From an uncultured Campylobacter sp. (GTDB taxonomy: Bacteria; Campylobacterota; Campylobacteria; Campylobacterales; Campylobacteraceae), in contig NZ_CALKTL010000041.1 of NCBI RefSeq assembly GCF_937997405.1, positions 1 to 19,334 on the forward strand: a DNA stretch of 19,334 nt, in the 5' to 3' direction. The notes beneath the pieces were generated by a model that saw only the letters and a list, made by a program, of their open reading frames with translations, had not been told where the DNA came from and ran no database searches. The position numbers and the translations under genes were made by a program. Below, piece after piece: positions 7,302 to 15,057 of the stretch (the stretch's first letter is position 1; each line of letters begins with the position of its first letter).

Positions 7302-7817
7302 TCATTGCTCCAGAATCCAGTTTAGAAGCTCTTTGCCTCTTTTTATCGGATTACATTCCGTATCTTTTAAGCAAATTTCAAGCTCGCTTTTAAATTTACA
7401 ATATTCCTCACTGCCGTCGATTTTGGCATCGCAAATTTTATCCAAGCTTCTTATCGCCCTATCGATATTTCCCGTAGCTGCTATATCTGTCGTCATTAAC
7501 GAAACGCAAGACAACATCAAATTTGCATCGCAAGCCTTGCTTAAAGGAGCGATAGCGTCTCTATATCGTCCAAATGCCGATAAAAACTCTCCCGCAATCT
7601 CGCAGCTCCTAAAATCTTCGTTATCGCATCTTTTGGTTAAAATTTCAGCCAGTTTCATACACGCGCTATATTTCCCATCGCCGTCATCGCAAGAGATCGA
7701 TAAATCTTTTTCCTCTTGGGTTTTGAAGTCGTCTATGCTTACTTTTGCTGCAGCTGGCATCGCTGTGAATACCGTTATAAACGCAAATAACGAAATTTTA
7801 AGATAGAATTTTTTCAT
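7302..7817 (-). CDS. Small cysteine-rich secreted protein (degenerate Sel1/Hcp-like), array member 1
   Basis: This is the first gene of the array, with 171 residues. The start is MKKFYLKISLFAF at 7817, because GGAG lies 6 bases upstream of it; the earlier ATG at 7823 falls too close to that site. A signal peptide with an AAA cleavage region precedes the family core: SCDDGDGKYSACMKLAEILTK, CDNEDFRSC, LSKACDANLMLSC, LDKICDAKIDGSEEYC, and CLKDTECNPIKRGKELL. The repeated Cys pairs, spaced like Hcp disulphides, suggest an oxidised periplasmic helical protein. A TATAAT box 25 bases upstream of the ATG probably drives the whole array. Its stop and the next start are separated by one base. The role is unknown. 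Confidence 0.87.
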   Translation of the reverse strand: MKKFYLKISLFAFITVFTAMPAAAKVSIDDFKTQEEKDLSISCDDGDGKYSACMKLAEILTKRCDNEDFRSCEIAGEFLSAFGRYRDAIAPLSKACDANLMLSCVSLMTTDIAATGNIDRAIRSLDKICDAKIDGSEEYCKFKSELEICLKDTECNPIKRGKELLNWILEQ

Positions 7818-7841
7818 TAGCACTCCTTGTTTTAAGCGGCG

Positions 7842-7847
7842 ATTATA
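7842..7847 (-). promoter_or_regulatory. -10 box for the Cys-rich array
   Basis: Minus-strand TATAAT lies 25 bases upstream of the first gene's ATG, preceded by a T/A-rich tract as in Campylobacter promoters. No other good -10 box is visible in the short gaps of the array, which fits one transcript. Confidence 0.5.
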
Positions 7848-7920
7848 TATAAAAATTTTTAGCTGCTTCTTAAAAAATTTAAGGGGCGCGGCAGTGCGAT
7901 AAGTGCGCCATAATCCCGTC

Positions 7921-8024
7921 CCGCCTACGCTTAGATTAAATTTTAAAATTTCGCCCTACGCTGCGCAGACAAATTACGCAATCTGCCACCAAATTTGACT
8001 CGCAATAGGTCTAAATCACGCTGC
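7921..8024. repeat. Imperfect long direct repeat, copy 1
   Basis: The first 31 bases match 8193-8223 with one mismatch. Similarity fades, then returns at CTCGCAA..GGTCTAA (7999-8024 against 8281-8307). The repeat lies in the ~500-base gap between the Cys-rich array and the 730-residue membrane protein gene, which holds no supported gene. Confidence 0.6.
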
Positions 8025-8192
8025 ATTTTCACACGGGATAAAATTTTATAAATTCAAAAGCCAGAGGCACTGTCTATTGCACATCTGCTACGCTATTCGT
8101 TTTGTGCCGCCTATTTTTTGCCGCTAGTTTCGCTACTGTTTCGCATCTGCTGAACTGACTACCGAGCCGCCCATTTTGATGCACGCCGCCCG

Positions 8193-8307
8193 CCGCCTGC
8201 GCTTAGATTAAATTTTAAAATTTAGCCGCTGTCGCGCAAGCATCGCGTATGGAAATTCCATAATCCGCCGTAAAATTTCGCTCGCAACGGGTCTAAGTTG
8301 CGCAGGC
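8193..8307. repeat. Imperfect long direct repeat, copy 2
   Basis: This is the partner of 7921-8024. Between the copies (8025-8192) I see only AT-rich spacer with a few RAATTY sites. No open frame with a ribosome site is present. Confidence 0.6.
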
Positions 8308-8320
8308 ATAATCCGCCGCC

Positions 8321-10513
8321 CTACTTCCCGTCTAAATTTAAAATTTCACTCGAAATTTCATCTATCGTCGCGTTGAAATCCTGCGCCAGCGCGCGCTTTA
8401 GCTCCTCTTTCGCCGCCATCATATCGCGCACGATCGCAGCTTCAAACTCCTCTCGATTGAGCGCCTCGTCGCCCTTGGCAAACGCAAAATCCAGCCCAAA
8501 CCACGTAGCTACGGCAAACGCGGGCACGCATACCACCGCGCCCGGACCGCACACGAGCCCCGCACTACTGCTAGTCGCGCTGGCACCTGCCTTGGTAAGG
8601 GTCTTTGCGCCCGTTTTAGCCGCAGTTTTAGCGAGACTCTTGCTTATCAGCTTTGCGCCCAGCACACCGCCCAGCGCCCCTAGCCCCGTCCCGCTCGCGC
8701 GATACGCCTTGCTTTTTAGGCTGAAGCTCTGCGTGACGTTGAGATCAACTTTCGCGCCGTATTTTTTGAGCGTAAAATTTAGCGAGCTCTCATAATCTTT
8801 GACGTTCGCCGCAGCGATTTTAGCGATATTTTCGCCAAAATCTTTCGGGAAGCTTTCGCTTACGAAGAGCGCAAATTTCTCATTCAGATACGCCCCCGCG
8901 TCATCGTCCCACACGCCGTGCCACAGCACCAGATAATCGCTCAGAAACGAGTAATTGAAATCTGCCATTTTCTGTGCGCTAAGCCTCGCGCCCTCGTCGT
9001 AAACGGCGTCGATGTAGCTATTTAGCGCGGATGCGGCGTTTGCCTCCGCGGCAAGGCGCGTGGCGTTTAGCTCGCCTCTTAGAACGTCCGCCTCACGCGC
9101 GCTTAAAATCAGCCGCTCTCCGCTTTGCAGCACGATCTGCACGCTCGTCTCGACCGCGCTTTTAGGATGTGCGCCTTCAGCTCCGCTGCCTGCCGTGCGC
9201 GTCTGCGCGGCGCAGATCAAACACAGCGTGACGTAAGCAAGCGCGAATATCGTGCCGCTAAAGCGCCCTATTTTGGGCGCGGACGTGGCTCGCGGCATAA
9301 AAAGCACGAAGGCGCAAAGATGCAAGATCGCGCAGTAAAAGAGGAAATCTCCCGCGCAGATCAGAAACAAAAGAGCGATTTTTAGCGCGCTAGGGCTCTG
9401 CGACAGCGCCAGATCAAACAGCGCGTTTTTGTAAAATTTCAAAGCGTAAATTTCATTTAGCAGAGCGGATCTGAAGTGCGCTTGCGGCGCGGTAGATTTT
9501 AAAATTTCAAAAATTTCGGCTACCGATGCGGAGCTTGGCGCGGAATTTTCAGCCAAATTATCGGCGGACGCGTTCGGCGTGGCGAGAGTTGGAGCTAAAT
9601 TTAAATTTTGCGCTGCGGCGGAGCTTGCCGTAGAATTTTTAGCGTTGATTTGCGGTGCGGCAGCGGTATTTGCCTTTGAATTTTCAGCCGAGGCGTGCAC
9701 CGCTCTGACGGAGCTCGCTTTAAAATTTGCGGCCGAAGCGGTGAGATTTTTAGCGGCATCCGCTGCGGGCTTAACGGCATTGCTCGTCTCGGAATTTCGC
9801 ACAACCATGGCGACGTTATTCGTCGCGGAATTCTTAGCGGCTTTAGCGGCGTTATCTGTTGCAAAATTTCCGACGGGCGCGGAAGCGTTATTCCTCGCGG
9901 AGTTTTCGGCAGATGCGGCGGTGCGAGAAGGCGGAATAAAATTTATCGCGGAATTTTGAGAGTGGGCGGCTGGATCTGCGCCGTCTGCGAGCCGCAAATA
10001 GGCTAAATTTAGAGCGAAATTTACCGCTACGGCAAGCGCGGCTAGCAGCAAAATACTAAGTTTGAGCGATAAAATTCTAGGGTTTTTAATCTCTTTTAGG
10101 CTAAGCTTAAGCACCACCAGACGCATCAGAACAAGAGCTGCAGGCAGCGCCGCGAGCGTCACGAATAGCTCCGCGCCGCGCAGATCGGCTATGCCTAGCG
10201 CCAAAGTGGCGCTTAAGATAATCGCGCCCGCGCAGGCAAAAACCCCGCTTATCAGCCTGCCTCTAAAAATTTTAATCAAAATTCCGCCGCTGCGAAATAG
10301 CGCCGCATTGGCGCGCTGCTTCGCCTCGTAAAAAAAGCTAAATAGCACCCGAAATAGCGCGTAAGCCCAAAACGCCGCCAGCGCGCAAAAGCCCGCGTCG
10401 TCCAAATCCTGCGCGTAAAGCGCGAAGCAAAAAACGCTAACGATCAGCGCTAGTCTAAGCGCTATTTCACAGATCCAGCGGCGCGTCGTCGTCATCGAGC
10501 CTGTTTGCCTCAT
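8321..10513 (-). CDS. Large multi-pass membrane protein of unknown function with Asn/Ala-rich linker
   Basis: The product has 730 residues and I do not recognise a family. In order: about five hydrophobic helices (~14-34, 40-61, 86-109, 114-137, 148-173); an Ala/Asn/Ser low-complexity linker (~183-333) rich in NS, NF and NL dipeptides; two or three more hydrophobic helices (~376-406, 420-436); a soluble, mostly helical region (~450-600); a glycine/alanine-rich hydrophobic stretch (~604-680, GTGLGALGGVLGAK.. KTGAKTLTKAG) resembling glycine-zipper segments; and an acidic helical tail. The first ATG lies inside the dnaB end (47-base overlap). A second ATG at 10495 is an equally possible start, and neither has a strong ribosome site. 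The overlap with dnaB implies co-transcription. The glycine-zipper-like segment might insert in membranes, but nothing identifies an activity. Confidence 0.75.
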   Translation of the reverse strand: MRQTGSMTTTRRWICEIALRLALIVSVFCFALYAQDLDDAGFCALAAFWAYALFRVLFSFFYEAKQRANAALFRSGGILIKIFRGRLISGVFACAGAIILSATLALGIADLRGAELFVTLAALPAALVLMRLVVLKLSLKEIKNPRILSLKLSILLLAALAVAVNFALNLAYLRLADGADPAAHSQNSAINFIPPSRTAASAENSARNNASAPVGNFATDNAAKAAKNSATNNVAMVVRNSETSNAVKPAADAAKNLTASAANFKASSVRAVHASAENSKANTAAAPQINAKNSTASSAAAQNLNLAPTLATPNASADNLAENSAPSSASVAEIFEILKSTAPQAHFRSALLNEIYALKFYKNALFDLALSQSPSALKIALLFLICAGDFLFYCAILHLCAFVLFMPRATSAPKIGRFSGTIFALAYVTLCLICAAQTRTAGSGAEGAHPKSAVETSVQIVLQSGERLILSAREADVLRGELNATRLAAEANAASALNSYIDAVYDEGARLSAQKMADFNYSFLSDYLVLWHGVWDDDAGAYLNEKFALFVSESFPKDFGENIAKIAAANVKDYESSLNFTLKKYGAKVDLNVTQSFSLKSKAYRASGTGLGALGGVLGAKLISKSLAKTAAKTGAKTLTKAGASATSSSAGLVCGPGAVVCVPAFAVATWFGLDFAFAKGDEALNREEFEAAIVRDMMAAKEELKRALAQDFNATIDEISSEILNLDGK
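9481..9960. repeat. RAATTY-rich low-complexity tract inside a coding region
   Basis: Thirteen RAATTY hexamers were counted by hand in 480 bases, about one per 37, on a GC-rich background. Most lie in the same frame, so the minus-strand product reads R|AAT|TY as Asn-Ser, Asn-Phe or Asn-Leu (AENSA, KNSAT, RNSET, ENSKA, KNSTA). The tract encodes the Asn/Ala linker of the 730-residue protein. Confidence 0.8.
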
Positions 10514-12542
10514 TGACCTTTGGAATACCCATTTCTTCGATATTTAGAGGCGGTGCGGGTTTAAATTTTGCCTCATCCTCTTGCGCCTCAAAAGGCGGCT
10601 CATCGCCATCGCCTCTTTCAAAATACGCAGCATCTTCTTGCTGCATGTTCTTTGCGCCTTGCGATGCGCCTTTTGCGCCCGGAGATGTGTCTTTTACGCC
10701 TTGCGGAGTGCCCGCTAAATTTTTATGCGCGCCCTCTGTTTGAGGCGCGACACCGCCCGCTATTGCATCATCTAAATTTTGCCTCTTAAATTCTTGCTTT
10801 TGCGGTGCATTCTGTGCCGCACGACGCACCTCTGCTAAGCTCTGCTCTGCGCTAAATTTAGGCTCGGCGCCTATCTCATCGCCGTCCATTTCCTCGTCGC
10901 TTTCGCCAAAGCTAGGCATCTCATCAAAATCGATATTTACACCGGGATTTCGAGCGCTAGCGGAGCTTGTATTTAAGCTTACACCGCTATTTTGTGCTTC
11001 ATTAAAATTCTGCGTTAAATTTTGCTGTAAATTCTGCGCTGCATCGGGATTCGGCATATCTAGGCGCGGCGCAGTAGGCTCCTCAAAGCCCTGATCTTGC
11101 AGCTGCGAGACGTAGTCGAGATTGTCGTTTTCATTAAAGATCGCGCTCTCGCTGGGTTCGCCGCCGAAGCTCGTATCGACAAAGCGGGTAAATCTGCCCT
11201 GAAAGCCCACCTCAATCGTCCTGCCCGCCTCGCCCGAGCGGTTTTTGCCGACGATGATTTCGGCTTTCTCCTGATAGTCGTTGCGCCTAAACACGGGCTC
11301 GCCCGCGTCCTTGCCCTCGGCCTCCAGCCGCGAAATGCGCTCGCGCTCCATCTGCTCTTTATAAACCTCGTCGCGATAGACGAAAAGTATAATGTCGGCG
11401 TCCTGCTCGATCGCGCCGCTTTCGCGCAGATCGCTTAGCATCGGGCGTTTGTTCGAGCGCGCCTCAAGCGAGCGGTTTAGCTGCGACAGCGCGATGATCG
11501 GGATGTTTAGCTCGCGCGCCAAGAGCTTGAGTCCGCGTGAAATTTCGGCGATTTGCAGGTGGCGCTCGGAGTAGTTGCTCGTGCTCGTCATAAGTCCGAT
11601 GTAATCAATCACGCAAAGCTCGATATTGGCATCCGCGGATTTGAGCTTGCGCAACTGGGTGCGGACCTGGTGGATGTTTACATAGCCGCTGTCATAGACG
11701 AAAAGCGGCATATTCAGCACCGCGTCGCAGGCGTCGTTGAAGCGCGTCCAGTCGTCGTCGCTGAGCTTGGCGCTCATTATGTCGCTTAGCGGGATCGAGC
11801 TAAGCGCGCTTAGTATGCGATACATCAGCTGCACGGAGGGCATCTCGAGCGAGAAAAATACGACGCCCTTGCCGCTTTGCAGCGTTTTCATCATCAAATT
11901 TAATGCAAAAGCAGTTTTGCCCATGCCGGGGCGAGCGGCGATTATGATGAGCTCGCCCGGCTTTAGCCCCTTCGTGCAGTCGTTTAGGAAGCGAAAGCCC
12001 GTATCAAGCCCCACGAGCTCCGAGCCTGCGAGCGCCTTTTGGCGTTTCAGCTCCTCTACCACGTCAGCGATGATCTCGTGCGATTTTTTGATGCCGCCGT
12101 GGCGCTCCTCATCGACGAGCTCGTAAATTTTGGAGCTAATTTTATCGGCGGTGTCCTTGCTGCGCACGGCTTCGTTTACCATCGAAGGGATCTCGTGCGC
12201 GACCTTGATTAGCGAGCGCTTGATCGATTTTTCGCGCAGCTCGAGCGCGTATTTTGGGGCATCGACCACGCCGCTAGTGGCTACGACCTCGGTAAATGCG
12301 CCATCGTCGTAGCGCTCGGCTAGCCATTTTTTAACGAAGCTCGGTGCAATCGGCTCGTTGTGCGAGGAGCATTTGACGATCGCCTCGTAGATGTCGGCGT
12401 GCGGCTTGTAGAAAAAATCGCCGACCGAGATTATCTCGCTCAGCTCGCCGTATGCGTCCTCGTTTTGCAAAAGCGAGCTTAAAATCGCGCGCTCCATATC
12501 CAGATCGTATAAATTTGCAGGCACATTCTGCTTCGTTGCCAT
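10467..12542 (-). CDS. dnaB: Replicative DNA helicase DnaB with long disordered C-terminal tail
   Basis: DnaB is the hexameric helicase that unwinds the replication fork. The N-terminal domain (residues ~8-110, LYDLDMERAILSSLL) precedes a linker and the RecA-like motor. Walker A is ARPGMGKT (203-210) and Walker B is LCVIDYIGL (~309-317); SQLNRSLE (353-360), DLRESGAIEQDAD (371-383) and KNRSG (433-437) are all intact. The motor ends near FTRFVD (~456), where most family members stop within a few residues. Here ~233 further residues follow, low-complexity, Asn/Gln/Ala/Asp-rich and ending in DDDDAPLDL. The extra DNA (10467-~11168) is in frame and has several RAATTY sites. The start is ATG at 12542 behind GAGGGGA. 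The next gene overlaps its end by 47 bases. The core is surely functional. The tail may bind partners or be neutral expansion. Confidence 0.96.
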   Translation of the reverse strand: MATKQNVPANLYDLDMERAILSSLLQNEDAYGELSEIISVGDFFYKPHADIYEAIVKCSSHNEPIAPSFVKKWLAERYDDGAFTEVVATSGVVDAPKYALELREKSIKRSLIKVAHEIPSMVNEAVRSKDTADKISSKIYELVDEERHGGIKKSHEIIADVVEELKRQKALAGSELVGLDTGFRFLNDCTKGLKPGELIIIAARPGMGKTAFALNLMMKTLQSGKGVVFFSLEMPSVQLMYRILSALSSIPLSDIMSAKLSDDDWTRFNDACDAVLNMPLFVYDSGYVNIHQVRTQLRKLKSADANIELCVIDYIGLMTSTSNYSERHLQIAEISRGLKLLARELNIPIIALSQLNRSLEARSNKRPMLSDLRESGAIEQDADIILFVYRDEVYKEQMERERISRLEAEGKDAGEPVFRRNDYQEKAEIIVGKNRSGEAGRTIEVGFQGRFTRFVDTSFGGEPSESAIFNENDNLDYVSQLQDQGFEEPTAPRLDMPNPDAAQNLQQNLTQNFNEAQNSGVSLNTSSASARNPGVNIDFDEMPSFGESDEEMDGDEIGAEPKFSAEQSLAEVRRAAQNAPQKQEFKRQNLDDAIAGGVAPQTEGAHKNLAGTPQGVKDTSPGAKGASQGAKNMQQEDAAYFERGDGDEPPFEAQEDEAKFKPAPPLNIEEMGIPKVNEANRLDDDDAPLDL

Positions 12543-13358
12543 CGCTTCCCCTCGTTTCGCATTTAAATTCTATAAAATTTCAAGCTCGCTTCCGCAAATC
12601 TCTGCGGTGCGATAATTTTAAATTTTATAGAATTGAAATATCGCCTACTAGCAAAATTCTATCGGGCAAAATTTTATAATTTGAGCCGCTTTAAATTTTG
12701 CTATCTAAAATTTCATCCTCAGAATTTTCGCCTTTAAAATCCCGTCAGTTTTAAATTTCGCCCTTTGAAATTTTGACTCTTAAAATTTCGCTCGCCTTAA
12801 ATTTAGATGCAGGACGAAATCCAGCCGGATGAAATTTCGTGGCGTATCGGAATTTCATCCGTCAAGATTCCGCTTTGCGGCACGGAATTCTACCGAGGCA
12901 AATCTGCGAGTAAAATTGGCGAGCGCATAGAGCCAACGCCTAAATTTCATAGACAGCATAAAATTCTACCGCTTAAAATTTCGCGCGGTAAATTCTGCTC
13001 TATAAAATTTCGCTCCAAATCGCGAGTTTGAAATTTTAAAATGAAATTCCAAGACGAAATTCCAAAGCTACAATTTTAAACTCAAAAATTTCACACGAAA
13101 TTTCAGCGCTAAAATTCCAAACCGAAATTACAAGCCGTACTCTCAAAGGCTCAAATTTAAAAGCGCTGCCTCGGAATTAAATTTTAAAATTTTACGCCAA
13201 GACACGCTGTACCTATGAGCCTAAACGAACCGCGATGAGCCCGAGAGCACCTTAAAATGCCGAGCAAACTATAACTAGCCAAGCGCGCCAAAATTCAGAG
13301 CTGAGCCGCCCAAGCCACGAATCATAGCGGCTTTAACCGACTAGGCGCCCCGCAGCTC
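12543..13358. repeat. Intergenic RAATTY array
   Basis: The gap of over 800 bases between ispG and dnaB holds no supported gene. I counted 30 RAATTY hexamers in 12543-13320, mostly AAATTT and AAATTC, at irregular 8-60 base intervals, where about two would be expected from composition. The last ~150 bases lack them. Possible promoters for dnaB must lie near 12560-12600. The short plus-strand frame 12807-13031 is an artefact of the repeated hexamers. Confidence 0.8.
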
Positions 13359-14426
13359 TCACGCTCCTTCGCGAACCCGCACCTCGTCCTCGACCTCTTG
13401 CAAAAACCGCTCCACGAGCTTGCTCTCATCGAGTTTGGCGACCACTTCGCCGTGGCGCATCACGATGCCGCGCCCGTTGCCGAACGCGATCGCCACGTCT
13501 GCGCCCTTCGCCTCGCCGATCGCATTTACGACGCAGCCCATGACGCTGATATTTAGCGGCGTTTTGATGTGCGCGGTTTTTTCTTCGACGATTTTGATCG
13601 CGCTTAGCAGGTCGCTCTGCAAACGCCCGCAGGTAGGACACGAAATGATATTGACGCCGCTTTTTTGCACGCCCGCGTCCTGCAGGATCGCGCGCGCGAC
13701 GCGGATCTCCTCCTCAAGCTCGCCGGTGATGCTCACGCGCATCGTATCGCCGATCCCCTCCATCAGAAGCGTACCAAGCGCGATTGCGCTCTTGATGCTC
13801 GCGTGAAATTTCGTTCCCGCCTCGGTCACGCCCAGATGGAAAGGATACTCGCATAGCGGGCGCAGCGCGCGATACGCAGCCACCGTACTCGGCGCGTCCG
13901 AAGTCTTAAGCGAGATCGCGATATCGCTAAAGTCCTCATCCTGCAGCAGCGCGGCGTTATACAGCGCGCTTTGCACCATCGCCTCCACGCTGCGGCCGTA
14001 TTTTTGCTCAAACTGCTCTTCGAGTGAGCCCAAATTTACGCCGATTCGGATAGGCAGGCTGCGAGCTTTACACGCGCGCACGACCTCTTTGATGCGATCC
14101 CTGCCGCCGATATTGCCCGGGTTTATGCGGATAGCATCGACAAACTCCGCAACCTGCAGCGCCAAGCGAAAATTAAAATGGATGTCCGCTACGATGGGGA
14201 GCGGCGAGCTTTTTTTGATCCGCGCGAGCGCGTCCGCGTCCTGCTTATCAAGCACCGCGCAGCGCACGATGTCGCAGCCCGCGAAATACAGGCGGTTTAT
14301 CTGCTCTAGCGTGCCCTCCACGTCTTTGGTTTTAGAAAAGCTCATCGACTGCACGGAGATGGGCGCGCCGCCGCCGATTTTGACGGAGCCGACGGAGATT
14401 TGGCGGGTCGGATAGCGATTTTTCAA
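13359..14426 (-). CDS. ispG: (E)-4-hydroxy-3-methylbut-2-enyl-diphosphate synthase
   Basis: IspG (GcpE) is the [4Fe-4S] enzyme of the MEP isoprenoid pathway that converts the cyclic diphosphate MEcPP to HMBPP. The 355 residues match the short bacterial form (TIM barrel plus cluster domain). Cluster ligands are visible: CPTC (Cys263, Cys266), MGCVVN (Cys298) and Glu305 in GEAKGADV. Barrel motifs VADIHFN, RINPGNIG and RIGVNLGSL are intact. The start codon is TTG (complement at 14424-14426), as the frame reads TTG-AAA-AAT-CGC with AAAGG ~8 bases before it and no better ATG nearby. It stands alone between two long RAATTY-rich gaps. Its product feeds quinone and undecaprenyl lipid synthesis. Confidence 0.95.
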   Translation of the reverse strand: MKNRYPTRQISVGSVKIGGGAPISVQSMSFSKTKDVEGTLEQINRLYFAGCDIVRCAVLDKQDADALARIKKSSPLPIVADIHFNFRLALQVAEFVDAIRINPGNIGGRDRIKEVVRACKARSLPIRIGVNLGSLEEQFEQKYGRSVEAMVQSALYNAALLQDEDFSDIAISLKTSDAPSTVAAYRALRPLCEYPFHLGVTEAGTKFHASIKSAIALGTLLMEGIGDTMRVSITGELEEEIRVARAILQDAGVQKSGVNIISCPTCGRLQSDLLSAIKIVEEKTAHIKTPLNISVMGCVVNAIGEAKGADVAIAFGNGRGIVMRHGEVVAKLDESKLVERFLQEVEDEVRVREGA

Positions 14427-15057
14427 ATTTAAGCCTTTAGAATTTTTTGCGCTATTTTATTCAAAACGGGGTTAAAATTTAATAATTCGCACTCGCTAGC
14501 CGCCGCTAGAATTTCGCCTACATAATTTCACTCACTAAATTTTACTTTTACGCTTGCAAAAAATTTCATTTCGCCGCGAAATTTGAGCAAATAGGGTTCT
14601 ATAAAATTCCGCCATCTAATAAAATTCTAAAAATTCCGCTAGCAGGCGAAACTCTACAAAATTTTATGGCAAGCGAAATTTAATAAACCACGTAGCTAAG
14701 CAAAATTCTGCGAATTTAGCAGGCAAGCGAAGTCCTGCGACGTAAAATTACAAAATTAAGCTCTTAAAATTTCGGCGAAATTGTAACCGCAGTATCGTCG
14801 CAGTGCCCGTTCGCGCAAAACGAGTGCAGTCTGGTTTATCCTAGCAGCGCGGCATGCAGCCGTGAAATTTCAAAGCCCGTGGATGAAATATGAAAATTTT
14901 ATTTTTAATTGCAGCAGTAGGGCATTTTTCGCACGGCGGCAAAGCCCAAAAAACGTCAGCCGTTCGTGTTTGCACACCGCGCCAGTATCGCGATCTTATA
15001 AAGGCAGCAAAATTTAAACCGCCTACGCATATAAATTGCGTCGGCGTGCCGCCTAAG
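14427..15057. repeat. Intergenic RAATTY array
   Basis: The ~630-base gap upstream of ispG has no supported gene. Eighteen RAATTY hexamers were counted by hand, densest at 14425-14720. The ispG promoter should lie in its first ~100 bases; a TAAAAT-like box on the minus strand near 14455 is possible but weak. Confidence 0.75.

Noticed and set aside
8298..8795. 165-codon plus-strand frame opposite the 730-residue protein
   Set aside because: It is an Ala/Ser/Pro-rich shadow frame from GC-rich antisense DNA, with no ribosome site.
12807..13031. 74-codon plus-strand frame
   Set aside because: Its sequence is generated by repeated RAATTY hexamers (Lys-Phe, Lys-Ile, Glu-Ile), it has no ribosome site and no conserved look.
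12543..13320. RAATTY-rich tract considered as a CRISPR-like array
   Set aside because: The unit is only six bases, spacing is irregular (8-60), sites are palindromic and no cas gene is present.
13304..13332. Six-base inverted repeat downstream of ispG as a terminator
   Set aside because: The stem is short, the loop is 17 bases and there is no T tract on the ispG strand.
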